64,000 nt of DNA from assembly GCA_902791945.1 (NCBI GenBank), contig CADAXR010000003.1:1-64000 (forward strand). The letters are read 5' to 3'. The DNA is from an uncultured Bacteroidia bacterium (GTDB taxonomy: Bacteria; Bacteroidota; Bacteroidia; Bacteroidales; UBA932). Position numbers and translations under genes: made by a program. This document shows, in pieces, positions 1-8,183 of the stretch (its first letter is position 1; every line of letters begins with the position of its first letter). A model generated the notes under the pieces. It searched no databases. It saw only the letters and a program-made list of their open reading frames with translations, and was not told where the DNA came from.

Positions 1-1
1 C

Positions 2-259
2 GCATTCCGTACCGGCCCGGGCGAATTCAAGGCCGTCCTTCCGCGCCAGGGCGACGCCTCGATGGAGGCGGACATCCTGGACGGCGACGGGGCTCCGGTA
101 CAGACGCTTGAGGTAGGAAAGATGCTACGGAGCGCAGGCTACGACTTCGACGCCGTGAACCTGGACGATGCGATAATCTGCCTGGACAAAGCCTCCGACG
201 GCTTTTTAGTAAGCATAGAAGAATGGGAAGAGGGTGCGGAAAATGAACTCAATGTCTGA
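2..259 (+). CDS. C-terminal end of an unknown protein (partial, runs off left edge)
   Basis: The reading frame is open from the first bases of the window and stops at 257-259, giving an 85-residue C-terminal piece. An internal ATG at 62 exists, but the frame stays open upstream of it, so the gene almost certainly begins outside the window. The piece is acidic, with a W-E-E-G-A-E run near the end, and has no cysteine cluster, membrane segment or motif I recognise. It is followed after 38 bases by a secreted beta-propeller gene on the same strand, so the two may be co-transcribed. No function is assigned. Confidence 0.55.
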   Translation, partial: AFRTGPGEFKAVLPRQGDASMEADILDGDGAPVQTLEVGKMLRSAGYDFDAVNLDDAIICLDKASDGFLVSIEEWEEGAENELNV

Positions 260-297
260 GATTTTTAATATCTTTGTCTTCCTCAAGGAGACAAAGA

Positions 298-1593
298 ATG
301 AAAACCGGACTGACCTTACTCGCCGCCATATTCCTTCCCCTTGCGCTGGAGGCGCAGGTAAGGGCCGTGCCCCCTATCGTCCACCCGGAGATCGGAGACT
401 CCTTCTCCGCCGGGGGCGTCCGCATCACCCTCATCGCCAAAAAGCAGTACTACAAGTCCGCCGACACCCTTACCGCCGACTCCTCCATCCGTTCCCCGAA
501 GTCCGTGAGCGTGACCCCGGACGGGACCAAGTTCTACGTCAACTCCCTCGAAGGGGGGAACACCGTCGTCTTCGAGACCTCCTCGCTGAGAAAGATGGCC
601 GTGGTGAGCCACAAGATCACCCCGGAGAAGGACTCCCTCTGGGTAAAGTCCCCGGAATTTTTCTCCTTCCACAAAAAGAGAAAGGATCCCGACACCTTCA
701 CCGGCAAGCCTGTCGAAGGCACTTTCTCCCACGGAGGCAAATACTTCTGGGTCCCCTACTACAGGAGAAACTATGACAACAACGCCGTCGAACCCTCCGC
801 CGTCGCGGTGATCAACACCCTGACGGACAAGATAGTCCGCATCTTCGAGACAGGTCCGCTGCCGAAGATGATAGCCACTTCTCCGGACAGCAGGACCGTC
901 GCCGTGACCCACTGGGGAGACAACACCGTCGGCTTCATCGACATCGCAAGCTGGAACCCTTCCGACTGGCGCTACACGGACCTTGTAGTCGTGGAGCAGA
1001 AGCTGTCGCTGAATTTCGCCCCCGGAGTGACGATAGACCGCGACGTCAACAGCGGCTACTGTCTCCGCGGCACCGTATTCACCCCGGACGGCCGCTACCT
1101 TCTCGTCGGCTGCATGGGCGGCACAGGCGGCATCGCCGTCATCGACATGTCAACCCGGACCTACCTCGGCCGCATCTTCGGCATGCGCTCCAACCTCCGT
1201 CACCTTGTCCTCCGCGACGGCTGGCTCTACATGAGCATCAACAACGCCGGATACATCCAGAAGGTCCCCCTCCAGACCGTCCTGGACGCGATTCCGCAGA
1301 TGAAAGGCCGTATCGCCCGCATCAGCGGCATATCAGAATGCAAGGTCCCGGCCGGAGCCAGGACCATAGAGCTTTCCCCGGACGGGAAATATATTTTCGC
1401 CGCGTGCAATTTCTCAAGCAGGCTTGCCGTGGTCGATGCCGAAAAGATGACGCTGATCGGGCAGATGCCCGTGGATTCGTATCCGGTGGGGCTTGACCTT
1501 TCCCGCGACGGTTCGCTCATTTTCGTCACCTCCCAGGCCCGCATGGGCTACGGGGGCAACTGCATAGGCATCTACCGCCTCGAGCGCGACTAG
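298..1593 (+). CDS. Secreted YVTN/YncE-like beta-propeller protein
   Basis: 431 residues. The N-terminus has a basic start, a hydrophobic stretch and A-L-E-A-Q, a normal signal peptidase I signal, so the product is secreted or periplasmic. The mature part carries repeated blades of the form S-x-D-G-x-x-x-x-V/A, for example V-T-P-D-G-T-K-F-Y-V, F-T-P-D-G-R-Y-L-L-V and L-S-P-D-G-K-Y-I-F-A. These are the hallmark of YVTN/YncE seven-bladed propellers, whose ligands vary. The ATG at 298 is preferred because AAGGAG lies at 285-290 and the signal peptide begins there; an upstream in-frame TTG at 274 would add ten polar residues. It converges on the NlpC/P60 gene and the two stop codons overlap by four bases. 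Ligand unknown. Confidence 0.8.
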   Translation: MKTGLTLLAAIFLPLALEAQVRAVPPIVHPEIGDSFSAGGVRITLIAKKQYYKSADTLTADSSIRSPKSVSVTPDGTKFYVNSLEGGNTVVFETSSLRKMAVVSHKITPEKDSLWVKSPEFFSFHKKRKDPDTFTGKPVEGTFSHGGKYFWVPYYRRNYDNNAVEPSAVAVINTLTDKIVRIFETGPLPKMIATSPDSRTVAVTHWGDNTVGFIDIASWNPSDWRYTDLVVVEQKLSLNFAPGVTIDRDVNSGYCLRGTVFTPDGRYLLVGCMGGTGGIAVIDMSTRTYLGRIFGMRSNLRHLVLRDGWLYMSINNAGYIQKVPLQTVLDAIPQMKGRIARISGISECKVPAGARTIELSPDGKYIFAACNFSSRLAVVDAEKMTLIGQMPVDSYPVGLDLSRDGSLIFVTSQARMGYGGNCIGIYRLERD

Positions 1594-2114
1594 TCCTCCG
1601 GGAGGATGCGCCGCGCCGTCATATAGCGCATAAGATAGTATGGATGTGAGAATTTCTGGATCTCCACCCCTCCGGAGACGGCGCAGTGGATAAAGGTGAA
1701 GTTGCACCTCATAAGGTCCACGTCGACGACTATCCCGATGTGTCCTATCTCCCTGACTCCCTGTCTCTTGCCGAAAAAGACGAGGTCTCCGCGCCTGAGC
1801 TCCTGCACGTCGTCGACCGCCTTGCCGACCTTGATCTGGGTCCAGGTATAACGAGGGATGTCGAGGCCTATGCCGGAGTAGGCCTTCCGTACGAACGATG
1901 AGCAGTCGTAGCGGTCAGGCCCCGTCGCGCCAAGGAGATACGGCGTCCCCATGAACGTTTTCGCATACGCTATGAGGGAATCCGCAAGCTCCTGCGGGCT
2001 CACCCTGAAAGCCAGGCTGTCGGTGTACGTCACCTCCTGCCCCGCCGCCGTCAGAGCCCCCACCCACAGCGCAACCGCCACAAATATTAATCTCAATCTG
2101 CTCATTATTTTCAC
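1590..2114 (-). CDS. NlpC/P60 family peptidoglycan hydrolase
   Basis: 174 residues. A signal peptide ends near A-A-G-Q (about residue 25), so the enzyme works in the periplasm. The rest is one NlpC/P60 domain: catalytic Cys71 in D-C-S-S-F, catalytic His125 in G-H-I-G-I-V, and a third polar residue, probably His143 in F-I-H-C. The family cleaves the D-gamma-glutamyl-diaminopimelate bond or related bonds in wall peptides. There is no SH3 or LysM targeting domain, so this is a minimal form. The start could also be the ATG at 2105. It is divergent from the gene at 2196, sharing about 80 bases of intergenic DNA. Confidence 0.88.
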   Translation of the reverse strand: MKIMSRLRLIFVAVALWVGALTAAGQEVTYTDSLAFRVSPQELADSLIAYAKTFMGTPYLLGATGPDRYDCSSFVRKAYSGIGLDIPRYTWTQIKVGKAVDDVQELRRGDLVFFGKRQGVREIGHIGIVVDVDLMRCNFTFIHCAVSGGVEIQKFSHPYYLMRYMTARRILPED

Positions 2115-2155
2115 AAAATATTACAATTAGTGCGCCAAATTAATGATTTTTTTCA

Positions 2156-2163
2156 TATATTTG
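2156..2163 (+). promoter_or_regulatory. Bacteroidetes -7 promoter element (TATATTTG)
   Basis: A perfect match to TAnnTTTG, followed by GC. Transcription would start about 5-7 bases downstream, near 2169, which argues that the next gene starts at the ATG at 2196 and not at an earlier in-frame ATG at 2130. Confidence 0.65.
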
Positions 2164-2195
2164 CAGAGTATGCGCTTATAAGAAGCACTTTTTTG

Positions 2196-2657
2196 ATGGA
2201 GTCCTACCCTCTAGACACAGAAAAAATTTACTATTCCAGGGATATGCTCACGTTGCCGACTGACGACGGGGAGACGACCCTTTCCCTCGGAGCCTGGCTC
2301 AACAACGACCCCGTGAGGATCCACAAGATGATAGTGAAGGAGAAGACCCTCAAGGTGGACACCATCGAAGTTCTGAACCCCCTCATCAGCAAGCTCAGAA
2401 GGGCCGATCCAGCTTATTTCAAAAGAGTTATGGGACTTCGTCTTACCATCGACTTCCCCGGGTTCGGCACTGATATAGAAGCCAAGATTCCTTTCGAGAA
2501 CGACCCTATCGCCTTCTACAAATGGTGGCGCAAGGGCAAGCACGAGGAGACCGTCTACCTCTCCCCCGTCAACCAGTTCCGCCTCTTCCAGAAAGTCTCC
2601 CTGATGGAGCCCAAGGTGATGCTCAAAAAGGACATCGATTTCGTAAAGACCTTCTGA
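2196..2657 (+). CDS. Hypothetical cytosolic protein, 153 residues
   Basis: The product has no signal peptide or membrane segment. It mixes acidic and basic stretches with two W-rich places (G-A-W-L-N-N and Y-K-W-W-R-K-G-K) and ends K-D-I-D-F-V-K-T-F. I do not recognise a family. The ATG at 2196 is chosen because the probable promoter lies at 2156-2163; a longer in-frame start at 2130 would place the promoter inside the gene. It is followed after 11 bases by the pseudouridine synthase/hydrolase fusion, so the two are probably one operon. Sequence composition is like the neighbouring housekeeping genes, so it is probably a lineage-conserved protein. Confidence 0.7.
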   Translation: MESYPLDTEKIYYSRDMLTLPTDDGETTLSLGAWLNNDPVRIHKMIVKEKTLKVDTIEVLNPLISKLRRADPAYFKRVMGLRLTIDFPGFGTDIEAKIPFENDPIAFYKWWRKGKHEETVYLSPVNQFRLFQKVSLMEPKVMLKKDIDFVKTF

Positions 2658-2668
2658 TCCTCCTCAAG

Positions 2669-4459
2669 ATGACAACCCTTACCGTCCGCGAAGACACAAC
2701 CCTCCTCCCCTTCCTTCTGGAGTCGCTTCCGGGCCGGAGCCGCACCTCCGTCAAGGAGATGCTCTCCAAAGGCATGGTCTGCGTCGGAGGCGAAAGCGTG
2801 ACCGCGTTCAACCTCCCTCTCCGTAAAGGCCAGAAGGTGGAGATCCTCCCGAAAGGCATCTCCGTGGCCCGTTCCAAAAGGGGCGACGCCCTCGAAGGGC
2901 TCGAGAAGAAAGGAGTCCGCATCCTCCACGAAGACGCCCACATACTCGTCGTCGACAAACCTTCAGGGATGCCGACGATCGACCAGAGCGGCAAGCGCTC
3001 CGGCGGTGTCTCGCTCTACCGGCTTCTCAACGACTATCTCCGCGTCAGCGCCGCTTCCGCAAGGAAGGAGGCGCTCATAACCGGCGGCGAAGTGGACCGC
3101 TCGACCCCTCGCATCTGGATAGTCCACCGCATCGACAAGGGGACCTCCGGCATCCTTCTTTTCGCCAAGGACGAAAGGACGAAGGAGCTCCTCCAGAGCA
3201 AGTGGAAGGAAATGGTGGTGGAAAGGAAATACATAGCCTTCGCAGAGGGCTTCATCAAGGAAAGCGGCCACGTCGAGAGCTACCTCAAGGAGAACGACAA
3301 ATCCCTCAAGGTCGCCTCGTTCGACAGCCCGGCCGACGGCGCCAAGCTCGCCGTGACTGACTACAAGCCCGTCCGGTACATCTACAAGAGAGGTTCCTCG
3401 AAGACCGTCCTCTGGACAAGGACCGAGTTCTTCCTCGAGACCGGCCGCAAGAACCAGATCCGCGTCCACGCCGCCCTCATCGGTCACCCCATCGCCGGCG
3501 ACTACAAGTACGGCGCGGCTACCGACCCCATCGGCCGGGAAACATTCACAGTTGAAGGAGCCGGAAGATACAAGCTGGTGACGGCAGTGTCAAGGCCGGC
3601 GGGCGAGCCGAAAGGCGTGCTGCAGATGGTCCACGGGATGGCTGAGCACAAGGAGCGCTACTACCCGATGATGGAGTTCCTCTCGGAGAGGGGCTATATC
3701 TGCGTGATGAACGACCTCAGGGGCCACGGCGCCTCAGTGGAGAGCGAAAAGGATCTCGGCTTCTTCGGCAAAGGCGGCTACAAGAACCTCGTCGAGGACG
3801 AGCGCCTGGTGACGCTCTGGGCCCGAAACGAGTTCCCCGGCCTGCCGATTTACCTCTACGGCCACAGCATGGGCTCGATGATAGTCCGTGAATACATCAA
3901 AAAGAACGACGACCTGATCTCAGGCCTTGTCGTCTGCGGCAGCCCCAGCGCCAACGGCGCGGTAGGCTTCGCGAAGTTCCTTGCCGTGATGGTCTGGATG
4001 TTCAACGGATGGCGCTACCGTTCCTCCTTCCTCCAGTCCATCGCGACGGGAAGCTACGACAAAGTCTTCAAAAAGGAGCAGACACCCAACTCCTGGATCT
4101 GCACCGACAAGAATGTCGTGGACATCTACAACGCCGACCCGCTCTGCGGTTTCCGCTTCACGGCCAACGGCTACCACGCCCTTTTCGCGCTGCTCAAATC
4201 CATCTACTCCAAGGGAGGATGGCAGCTCAAGAACCCGGGACTGCCTATAATGTTCATCGCCGGAGCCGAGGACCCCTGCATCGTGAGCCTGAAAAAATAC
4301 GCCGAGGCGGTCAATTTCCTCCGCGATCGCGGCTACACCTCAGTGACCTCGAAAATCTACACCGAAATGCGTCACGAGATCCACAACGAGCCCGGCAAGG
4401 AGGCCGTCTGGCAGGACATCGTGAGCGCGATGGAGCTCTGGGGCTCAAAACAGAAGTGA
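2669..4459 (+). CDS. Fused RluA-type pseudouridine synthase and alpha/beta hydrolase
   Basis: 596 residues with two unrelated halves. Residues 1-290 are an S4-like RNA-binding segment plus an RluA-family domain: V-D-K-P-S-G-M, the catalytic Asp in H-R-I-D-K-G-T-S-G, and G-R-K-N-Q-I-R-V-H. Such enzymes isomerise uridine in rRNA or tRNA. Residues 291-596 are a serine hydrolase of the monoacylglycerol-lipase/serine-aminopeptidase type: H-G-M-A-E-H, nucleophile in G-H-S-M-G-S, Asp in A-G-A-E-D-P and His in R-H-E-I-H. The junction is abrupt near base 3539. The usual last 25 or so residues of the synthase and the hydrolase's own start are missing, which looks like a deletion that joined two adjacent genes. 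Start at 2669 follows the preceding stop; the in-frame region upstream to 2522 is a shadow. Confidence 0.82.
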   Translation: MTTLTVREDTTLLPFLLESLPGRSRTSVKEMLSKGMVCVGGESVTAFNLPLRKGQKVEILPKGISVARSKRGDALEGLEKKGVRILHEDAHILVVDKPSGMPTIDQSGKRSGGVSLYRLLNDYLRVSAASARKEALITGGEVDRSTPRIWIVHRIDKGTSGILLFAKDERTKELLQSKWKEMVVERKYIAFAEGFIKESGHVESYLKENDKSLKVASFDSPADGAKLAVTDYKPVRYIYKRGSSKTVLWTRTEFFLETGRKNQIRVHAALIGHPIAGDYKYGAATDPIGRETFTVEGAGRYKLVTAVSRPAGEPKGVLQMVHGMAEHKERYYPMMEFLSERGYICVMNDLRGHGASVESEKDLGFFGKGGYKNLVEDERLVTLWARNEFPGLPIYLYGHSMGSMIVREYIKKNDDLISGLVVCGSPSANGAVGFAKFLAVMVWMFNGWRYRSSFLQSIATGSYDKVFKKEQTPNSWICTDKNVVDIYNADPLCGFRFTANGYHALFALLKSIYSKGGWQLKNPGLPIMFIAGAEDPCIVSLKKYAEAVNFLRDRGYTSVTSKIYTEMRHEIHNEPGKEAVWQDIVSAMELWGSKQK

Positions 4460-5290
4460 GCGCCTCGTGAATTCTTCCGGAAGGGGCATGCCATAGACCC
4501 TGTCCCTCAGGAAGACGGAAAGCTCATCCAAAGAAAGATTCCCGTACTCTTCGGGAGAGATGACAGGACCGATGCCGAGGCGCACGGTCCTGCCTTTTTT
4601 GTTGAACACTTCGTGGCAGAGACGGATCAGGCGGATCCTGTAATCCATAAGGCCCAGGCAGTAGTAGAACAAGGAATTGCGGTCGAAAAAACGCACTGGA
4701 AGGACAGGGACGGCCGCCTTGCATATGAGCTTCAGGGCGGCCTCCTGCCACTTCCGGTCGCGGATGCGGAAGCCGTCGCGGACGGAGAGGTCGGAGACGG
4801 CCCCGGAGGGGAAAAGCCCGAGAGGCTCCCCTTCCCGGAGGGTCGTCAGCGCCGCCCTGACCCCGCCGACGCTCTTCTGCGTTGCGGCGAGGCGTTCGCT
4901 GCCCGTCGGGTCCACTTCTATGAAGTTGACCCCGAGGGCGCGGATATGGGCGAGCACCCGGTTGACCATTAGTTTGAAACCGGGGCGCAGGTGTCCGACA
5001 AGGTCGATGAGCATCATGCCGTCGAGGTGTCCGTAGGGGTGATTGCTGATGGTGATGAAAGGGCCTTCAGCGAGCGCCTTCAGGTGCTCGAAGCCGCCCA
5101 CAAGGTAGTCTATGCCTACATCACGGAGGAGAGCGGCGGAAAAACCGGCGCCCTCGAGGGGAAGGCACCTGTCGTAGAGCGCGTTGACCTTATCGACGCC
5201 GGTAATCTTCATCCCGGCGCGAACGAGCCTCTCCCTGCCCTTCAGGGCGGGAACAAGGGCGGTCGCCTCTTCCGGGGTGATGACCGGCAT
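4445..5290 (-). CDS. PlsC-like lysophospholipid acyltransferase
   Basis: 281 residues. An N-terminal region of about 70 residues precedes an acyltransferase domain with S-N-H-P-Y-G-H-L-D-G (residues 82-91; the HX4-5D catalytic pair) and F-P-S-G-A-V-S (160-166; the acceptor-phosphate motif). The N-H-P-x-G-x-x-D-G form is typical of the hemolysin/ornithine-lipid-type branch rather than classic PlsC. It transfers an acyl group to a lysolipid at the inner membrane; the exact lipid is not readable. It lies three bases downstream of the CDP-alcohol phosphotransferase gene, so both belong to one lipid-synthesis operon. The end overlaps the convergent fusion gene by 15 bases. Confidence 0.82.
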   Translation of the reverse strand: MPVITPEEATALVPALKGRERLVRAGMKITGVDKVNALYDRCLPLEGAGFSAALLRDVGIDYLVGGFEHLKALAEGPFITISNHPYGHLDGMMLIDLVGHLRPGFKLMVNRVLAHIRALGVNFIEVDPTGSERLAATQKSVGGVRAALTTLREGEPLGLFPSGAVSDLSVRDGFRIRDRKWQEAALKLICKAAVPVLPVRFFDRNSLFYYCLGLMDYRIRLIRLCHEVFNKKGRTVRLGIGPVISPEEYGNLSLDELSVFLRDRVYGMPLPEEFTRRSLLF

Positions 5291-5293
5291 GGG

Positions 5294-6010
5294 TCAGAAC
5301 TTTTTAGGAGGATCCAGCCTGGCGAATTCGATGCCGCTCTGAATCAGGCTTACGACATATATGACGGAAAGGATCATCACGATCGCAAGACCGACGAAGT
5401 CGAAGACGCCGAAAGTAAATCCGTGGCCGAAAAGCGAGAAACTGAAGGACCACTCGCGAAGCGGGGCCGCATAGAGATAGACCGTGTTGACGATTATGAC
5501 CAGGATACGGAACTCGGTGGGGCCGAGGCCGGCGTAAGTGAGGCGGAACTCGTTCTTGAGGTGGGCGTTGATGTAGACATACATCGACAGGAGAAGGTAA
5601 GCCGAGAGGGCCAGAAGGGCGATCCTGATGTCGAAAAGCGGCGAAAGGCCGGCTCCGATTATCATCAGGGACTCGTTGATACCGTCGATGTTGTGGTCCA
5701 GGAAAAAGCCGTAGATCGGCCTCTGGGTGCCGCGGACGCGGGCAAGGGTGCCGTCAAGGGAGTCGCCGAACCAGTTGATGACAAAGCCGGCGGAGGCGAG
5801 CCAGAGCCAGGCGAGATTGCGGGAGGAGAGAGCGTAGCCGACGGCGACTACGAGGGCGCCGAAGGTCCCGACGAGAGTCAGCATATCCGAATTGACCCAG
5901 CGGGGCATCCTTTCGGCCATCCACACGAGAACTTTCTTCTCAAGAAGATTGAGGAGCGAAGTCTGGATCCGGACAGACTGCGTCCTGTGATTTATTTCAT
6001 TTTTGTTCAT
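5294..6010 (-). CDS. CDP-alcohol phosphatidyltransferase family membrane protein
   Basis: 238 residues with about six hydrophobic segments. The family signature lies at residues 83-109: D-x2-D-G-x2-A-R-x9-G-x3-D-x3-D, with all acidic metal ligands present. These enzymes transfer a phospho-alcohol from a CDP-linked donor to an alcohol such as glycerol phosphate, inositol or diacylglycerol; the acceptor cannot be told. The ATG at 6010 (M-N-K-N-E-I) is chosen; seven further in-frame codons upstream lie in the shared promoter region. It is the first gene of a two-gene operon with the acyltransferase and is divergent from the GT2 gene at 6064. Confidence 0.85.
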   Translation of the reverse strand: MNKNEINHRTQSVRIQTSLLNLLEKKVLVWMAERMPRWVNSDMLTLVGTFGALVVAVGYALSSRNLAWLWLASAGFVINWFGDSLDGTLARVRGTQRPIYGFFLDHNIDGINESLMIIGAGLSPLFDIRIALLALSAYLLLSMYVYINAHLKNEFRLTYAGLGPTEFRILVIIVNTVYLYAAPLREWSFSFSLFGHGFTFGVFDFVGLAIVMILSVIYVVSLIQSGIEFARLDPPKKF

Positions 6011-6047
6011 TACAAGCGTATTTGTGCACAAAATACGGATTTTTTAT

Positions 6048-6055
6048 TATTTTTG
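6048..6055 (+). promoter_or_regulatory. Bacteroidetes -7 promoter element (TATTTTTG), nearly leaderless gene
   Basis: A perfect TAnnTTTG match ending only eight bases before the ATG at 6064. A TTTG at 6021-6024 could serve as the -33 box. The expected transcript start would be within a few bases of the start codon, leaving no room for a Shine-Dalgarno sequence. Confidence 0.6.
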
Positions 6056-6063
6056 TCTCCACT

Positions 6064-6789
6064 ATGGACAAGAAAATCGTCATAATCCCTACCTACAACG
6101 AGAAGGAAAACATCAAGGACATTATCCTTGAGGTCTTTACCCTCGAGGGCCGTTATGACGTTCTCGTCATCGACGACGGCTCCCCCGACGGGACCGCATC
6201 GATAGTCAAAAGCCTCATGGAAGAGTGGCCCGAAAGGCTGTTCCTGATTGAAAGGGAAGGCAAGCTCGGCCTCGGCACCGCGTACCTTACCGGCTTCCGT
6301 AAGTGCCTCGAAATGGGCTACGACTACATCTTCGAGATGGACGCCGACTTCTCCCACAACCCCAAGGATCTTCCCCGCCTCTACGCCGCCTGCGCGGAGG
6401 ACGGCGCCGACCTTGCGATCGGCTCCCGCTACTGCAACGGCGTCAGCGTCGTGGACTGGCCGATAGGCCGCATCGTGATGTCCTATTTCGCCTCGGTCTA
6501 CGTCCGCACTATCCTCAGGATGAAGGTCTATGACACGACGGCCGGCTTCAAGTGCTACTCCCGCCGCGTCCTCGAGACCATGGACCTTGACGACGTCCGG
6601 ATGAAGGGCTACGGATTCCAGATCGAGATGAAATACACAGCCTTCCGCCTCGGCTTCAAAATAAAAGAAGTCCCCATTATCTTTATAAACAGAAAACGGG
6701 GATCTTCAAAAATGAGCGGCGGCATCTTCGGCGAAGCCTTCTGGGGCGTCATGCGCCTCCGCTTCCGCCGGTTCAACCGTAAGGCTTAA
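6064..6789 (+). CDS. Polyprenol monophosphomannose synthase-like GT2 glycosyltransferase
   Basis: 241 residues, a single GT-A domain without membrane segments. Seen: P-T-Y-N-E-K-E-N-I at 9-17, V-I-D-D-G-S-P-D-G near 35-43, the metal-binding E-M-D-A-D-F-S-H-N-P (Asp93/Asp95), and a C-terminal R-K-R-G-S-S-K-M basic stretch. This is the arrangement of DPM1-like enzymes that move mannose from GDP-mannose onto polyprenyl phosphate. Here it probably serves a lipid-linked mannose donor for protein O-glycosylation or lipoglycan synthesis (inference). Start at 6064 follows the promoter; the upstream in-frame codon at 6022 overlaps it. Convergent with ffh, with two bases between the stops. Confidence 0.85.
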   Translation: MDKKIVIIPTYNEKENIKDIILEVFTLEGRYDVLVIDDGSPDGTASIVKSLMEEWPERLFLIEREGKLGLGTAYLTGFRKCLEMGYDYIFEMDADFSHNPKDLPRLYAACAEDGADLAIGSRYCNGVSVVDWPIGRIVMSYFASVYVRTILRMKVYDTTAGFKCYSRRVLETMDLDDVRMKGYGFQIEMKYTAFRLGFKIKEVPIIFINRKRGSSKMSGGIFGEAFWGVMRLRFRRFNRKA

Positions 6790-6791
6790 AA

Positions 6792-8108
6792 CTACCTTCT
6801 TCGCATCTGCTGCATGAGAGTGCCGGTGACGGCGCCCTTCATCACTTTGCGCGTACCTTCAAACTGCTTGAGAAGGCGGTTGACCTCGGCGACCGAGGTG
6901 CCAGAGCCGTCCGCAATCCTCTTGCGGCGGCTGCCGTTGAGCGCCTCCGGGTGCTCCCTCTCGTAGGGAGTCATCGAGAGGATGATGGCCTCGGTGCCCT
7001 TGAAGGCGGAATTGTCCATGTCGACGTCCTTGATGGCCTTGCCTACGCCGGGGATCATGGAAGCGAGGTCCTTGATGTTTCCCATCTTCTTGACCTGCTG
7101 GATCTGGTCGTAGAAGTCCTGGAGGGTGAACTTGTCGCGGGCGAGCTTTTTCTTGAGCTCGCGCGCCTGCTTTTCGTCAAACTGCTCCTGGGCCTTCTCG
7201 ACGAGGGAGACGACGTCGCCCATGCCGAGGATACGGTCGGCGATGCGCTCCGGGTGGAAGACGTCGAGGGTCTCGGGCTTTTCACCCGAGGAGACGAACT
7301 TGATCGGCTTGCCGACGACCGCCTTGATGGAGAGGGCTGCACCGCCTCTGGTGTCGCCGTCCATCTTGGTGAGGACGACTCCGTCGAAATCGAGGCGCTC
7401 GTTGAAGACCTTTGCCGTCTCGACGGCATCCTGGCCGGTCATCGCGTCAACGACGAAGAGCGTCTCGGACGGCTTCACGGCGCTGTGGACCGCCGCGATC
7501 TCGTCCATCAGCTCGTCATCGACCGCGAGGCGGCCGGCGGTATCGACGATGACCACCGGAATGCCCTGCTTCTTCGCCTCCGCGACGGCGTCGCGGGCGA
7601 CCTTCACCGGGTCCTTCTCCCCTTCCTCGGAGAATACCGGGACGGAGACGGCCTCGCCGAGCACCTTCAGCTGCTCGATTGCGGCAGGACGGAATGTGTC
7701 GCACGCGGCAAGGAGCACTTTCATGCCCTTCTTGCTGCGGAGATAATTGGCGAGCTTGGCGGAGAAGGTGGTCTTACCGGAACCGTTGAGACCGGCCACG
7801 AGGATGACGGCCGGGCTGCCGGCGAGGTTGACGTCCGTCGAGGAGCCGCCCATGAATGCGGCGAGCTCGTCGTGGACGATCTTCACCATCATCTGCTGCG
7901 GCTTCACCGCGGTCAGTACGTTCTGGCCGAGGGCCTTAGTCTTGACGGTGTCGCAGAAGTCCTTGGCGACGCGGTAACTCACGTCCGCGTCGAGGAGGGC
8001 CTTGCGGATGTCCTTGACGGTCTCGGCGACGTTGATTTCGGTTATGCGGCCTTCACCGCGGAGTATTTTGAACGAGCGCTCAAGCCGTTCGCTTAGGTTT
8101 TCGAACAT
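6792..8108 (-). CDS. ffh: Signal recognition particle protein Ffh
   Basis: 438 residues, a full-length SRP54 homologue: N domain, then a GTPase G domain with G-L-N-G-S-G-K-T-T (about 108-116), D-T-A-G-R-L, T-K-M-D-G-D and R-G-G-A-A-L-S, then a methionine-rich M domain ending in M-Q-Q-M-R-R-R. It binds SRP RNA and signal sequences of nascent membrane proteins and delivers ribosomes to FtsY. A perfect -7 element (minus strand TAAATTTG at 8129-8136) lies about 20 bases upstream. Nothing unusual is visible. Confidence 0.97.
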   Translation of the reverse strand: MFENLSERLERSFKILRGEGRITEINVAETVKDIRKALLDADVSYRVAKDFCDTVKTKALGQNVLTAVKPQQMMVKIVHDELAAFMGGSSTDVNLAGSPAVILVAGLNGSGKTTFSAKLANYLRSKKGMKVLLAACDTFRPAAIEQLKVLGEAVSVPVFSEEGEKDPVKVARDAVAEAKKQGIPVVIVDTAGRLAVDDELMDEIAAVHSAVKPSETLFVVDAMTGQDAVETAKVFNERLDFDGVVLTKMDGDTRGGAALSIKAVVGKPIKFVSSGEKPETLDVFHPERIADRILGMGDVVSLVEKAQEQFDEKQARELKKKLARDKFTLQDFYDQIQQVKKMGNIKDLASMIPGVGKAIKDVDMDNSAFKGTEAIILSMTPYEREHPEALNGSRRKRIADGSGTSVAEVNRLLKQFEGTRKVMKGAVTGTLMQQMRRR

Positions 8109-8128
8109 ATAAAAAAAATTTCAGGCCA

Positions 8129-8136
8129 CAAATTTA
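8129..8136 (-). promoter_or_regulatory. Bacteroidetes -7 promoter element for ffh
   Basis: The minus-strand sequence TAAATTTG matches TAnnTTTG and lies about 20 bases before the ffh start codon. Confidence 0.6.
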
Positions 8137-8183
8137 TGAATTTTTAACTGACTTACCGAAAAAATGCATATTTTGACGCCGTG

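Noticed and set aside
4991..6085. Plus-strand open frame of about 364 codons opposite the lipid genes
   Set aside because: Antisense to two motif-bearing genes; no promoter or domain support.
6951..8096. Plus-strand open frame of about 380 codons opposite ffh
   Set aside because: Antisense to ffh, low-complexity L/G/D/E-rich translation without motifs.
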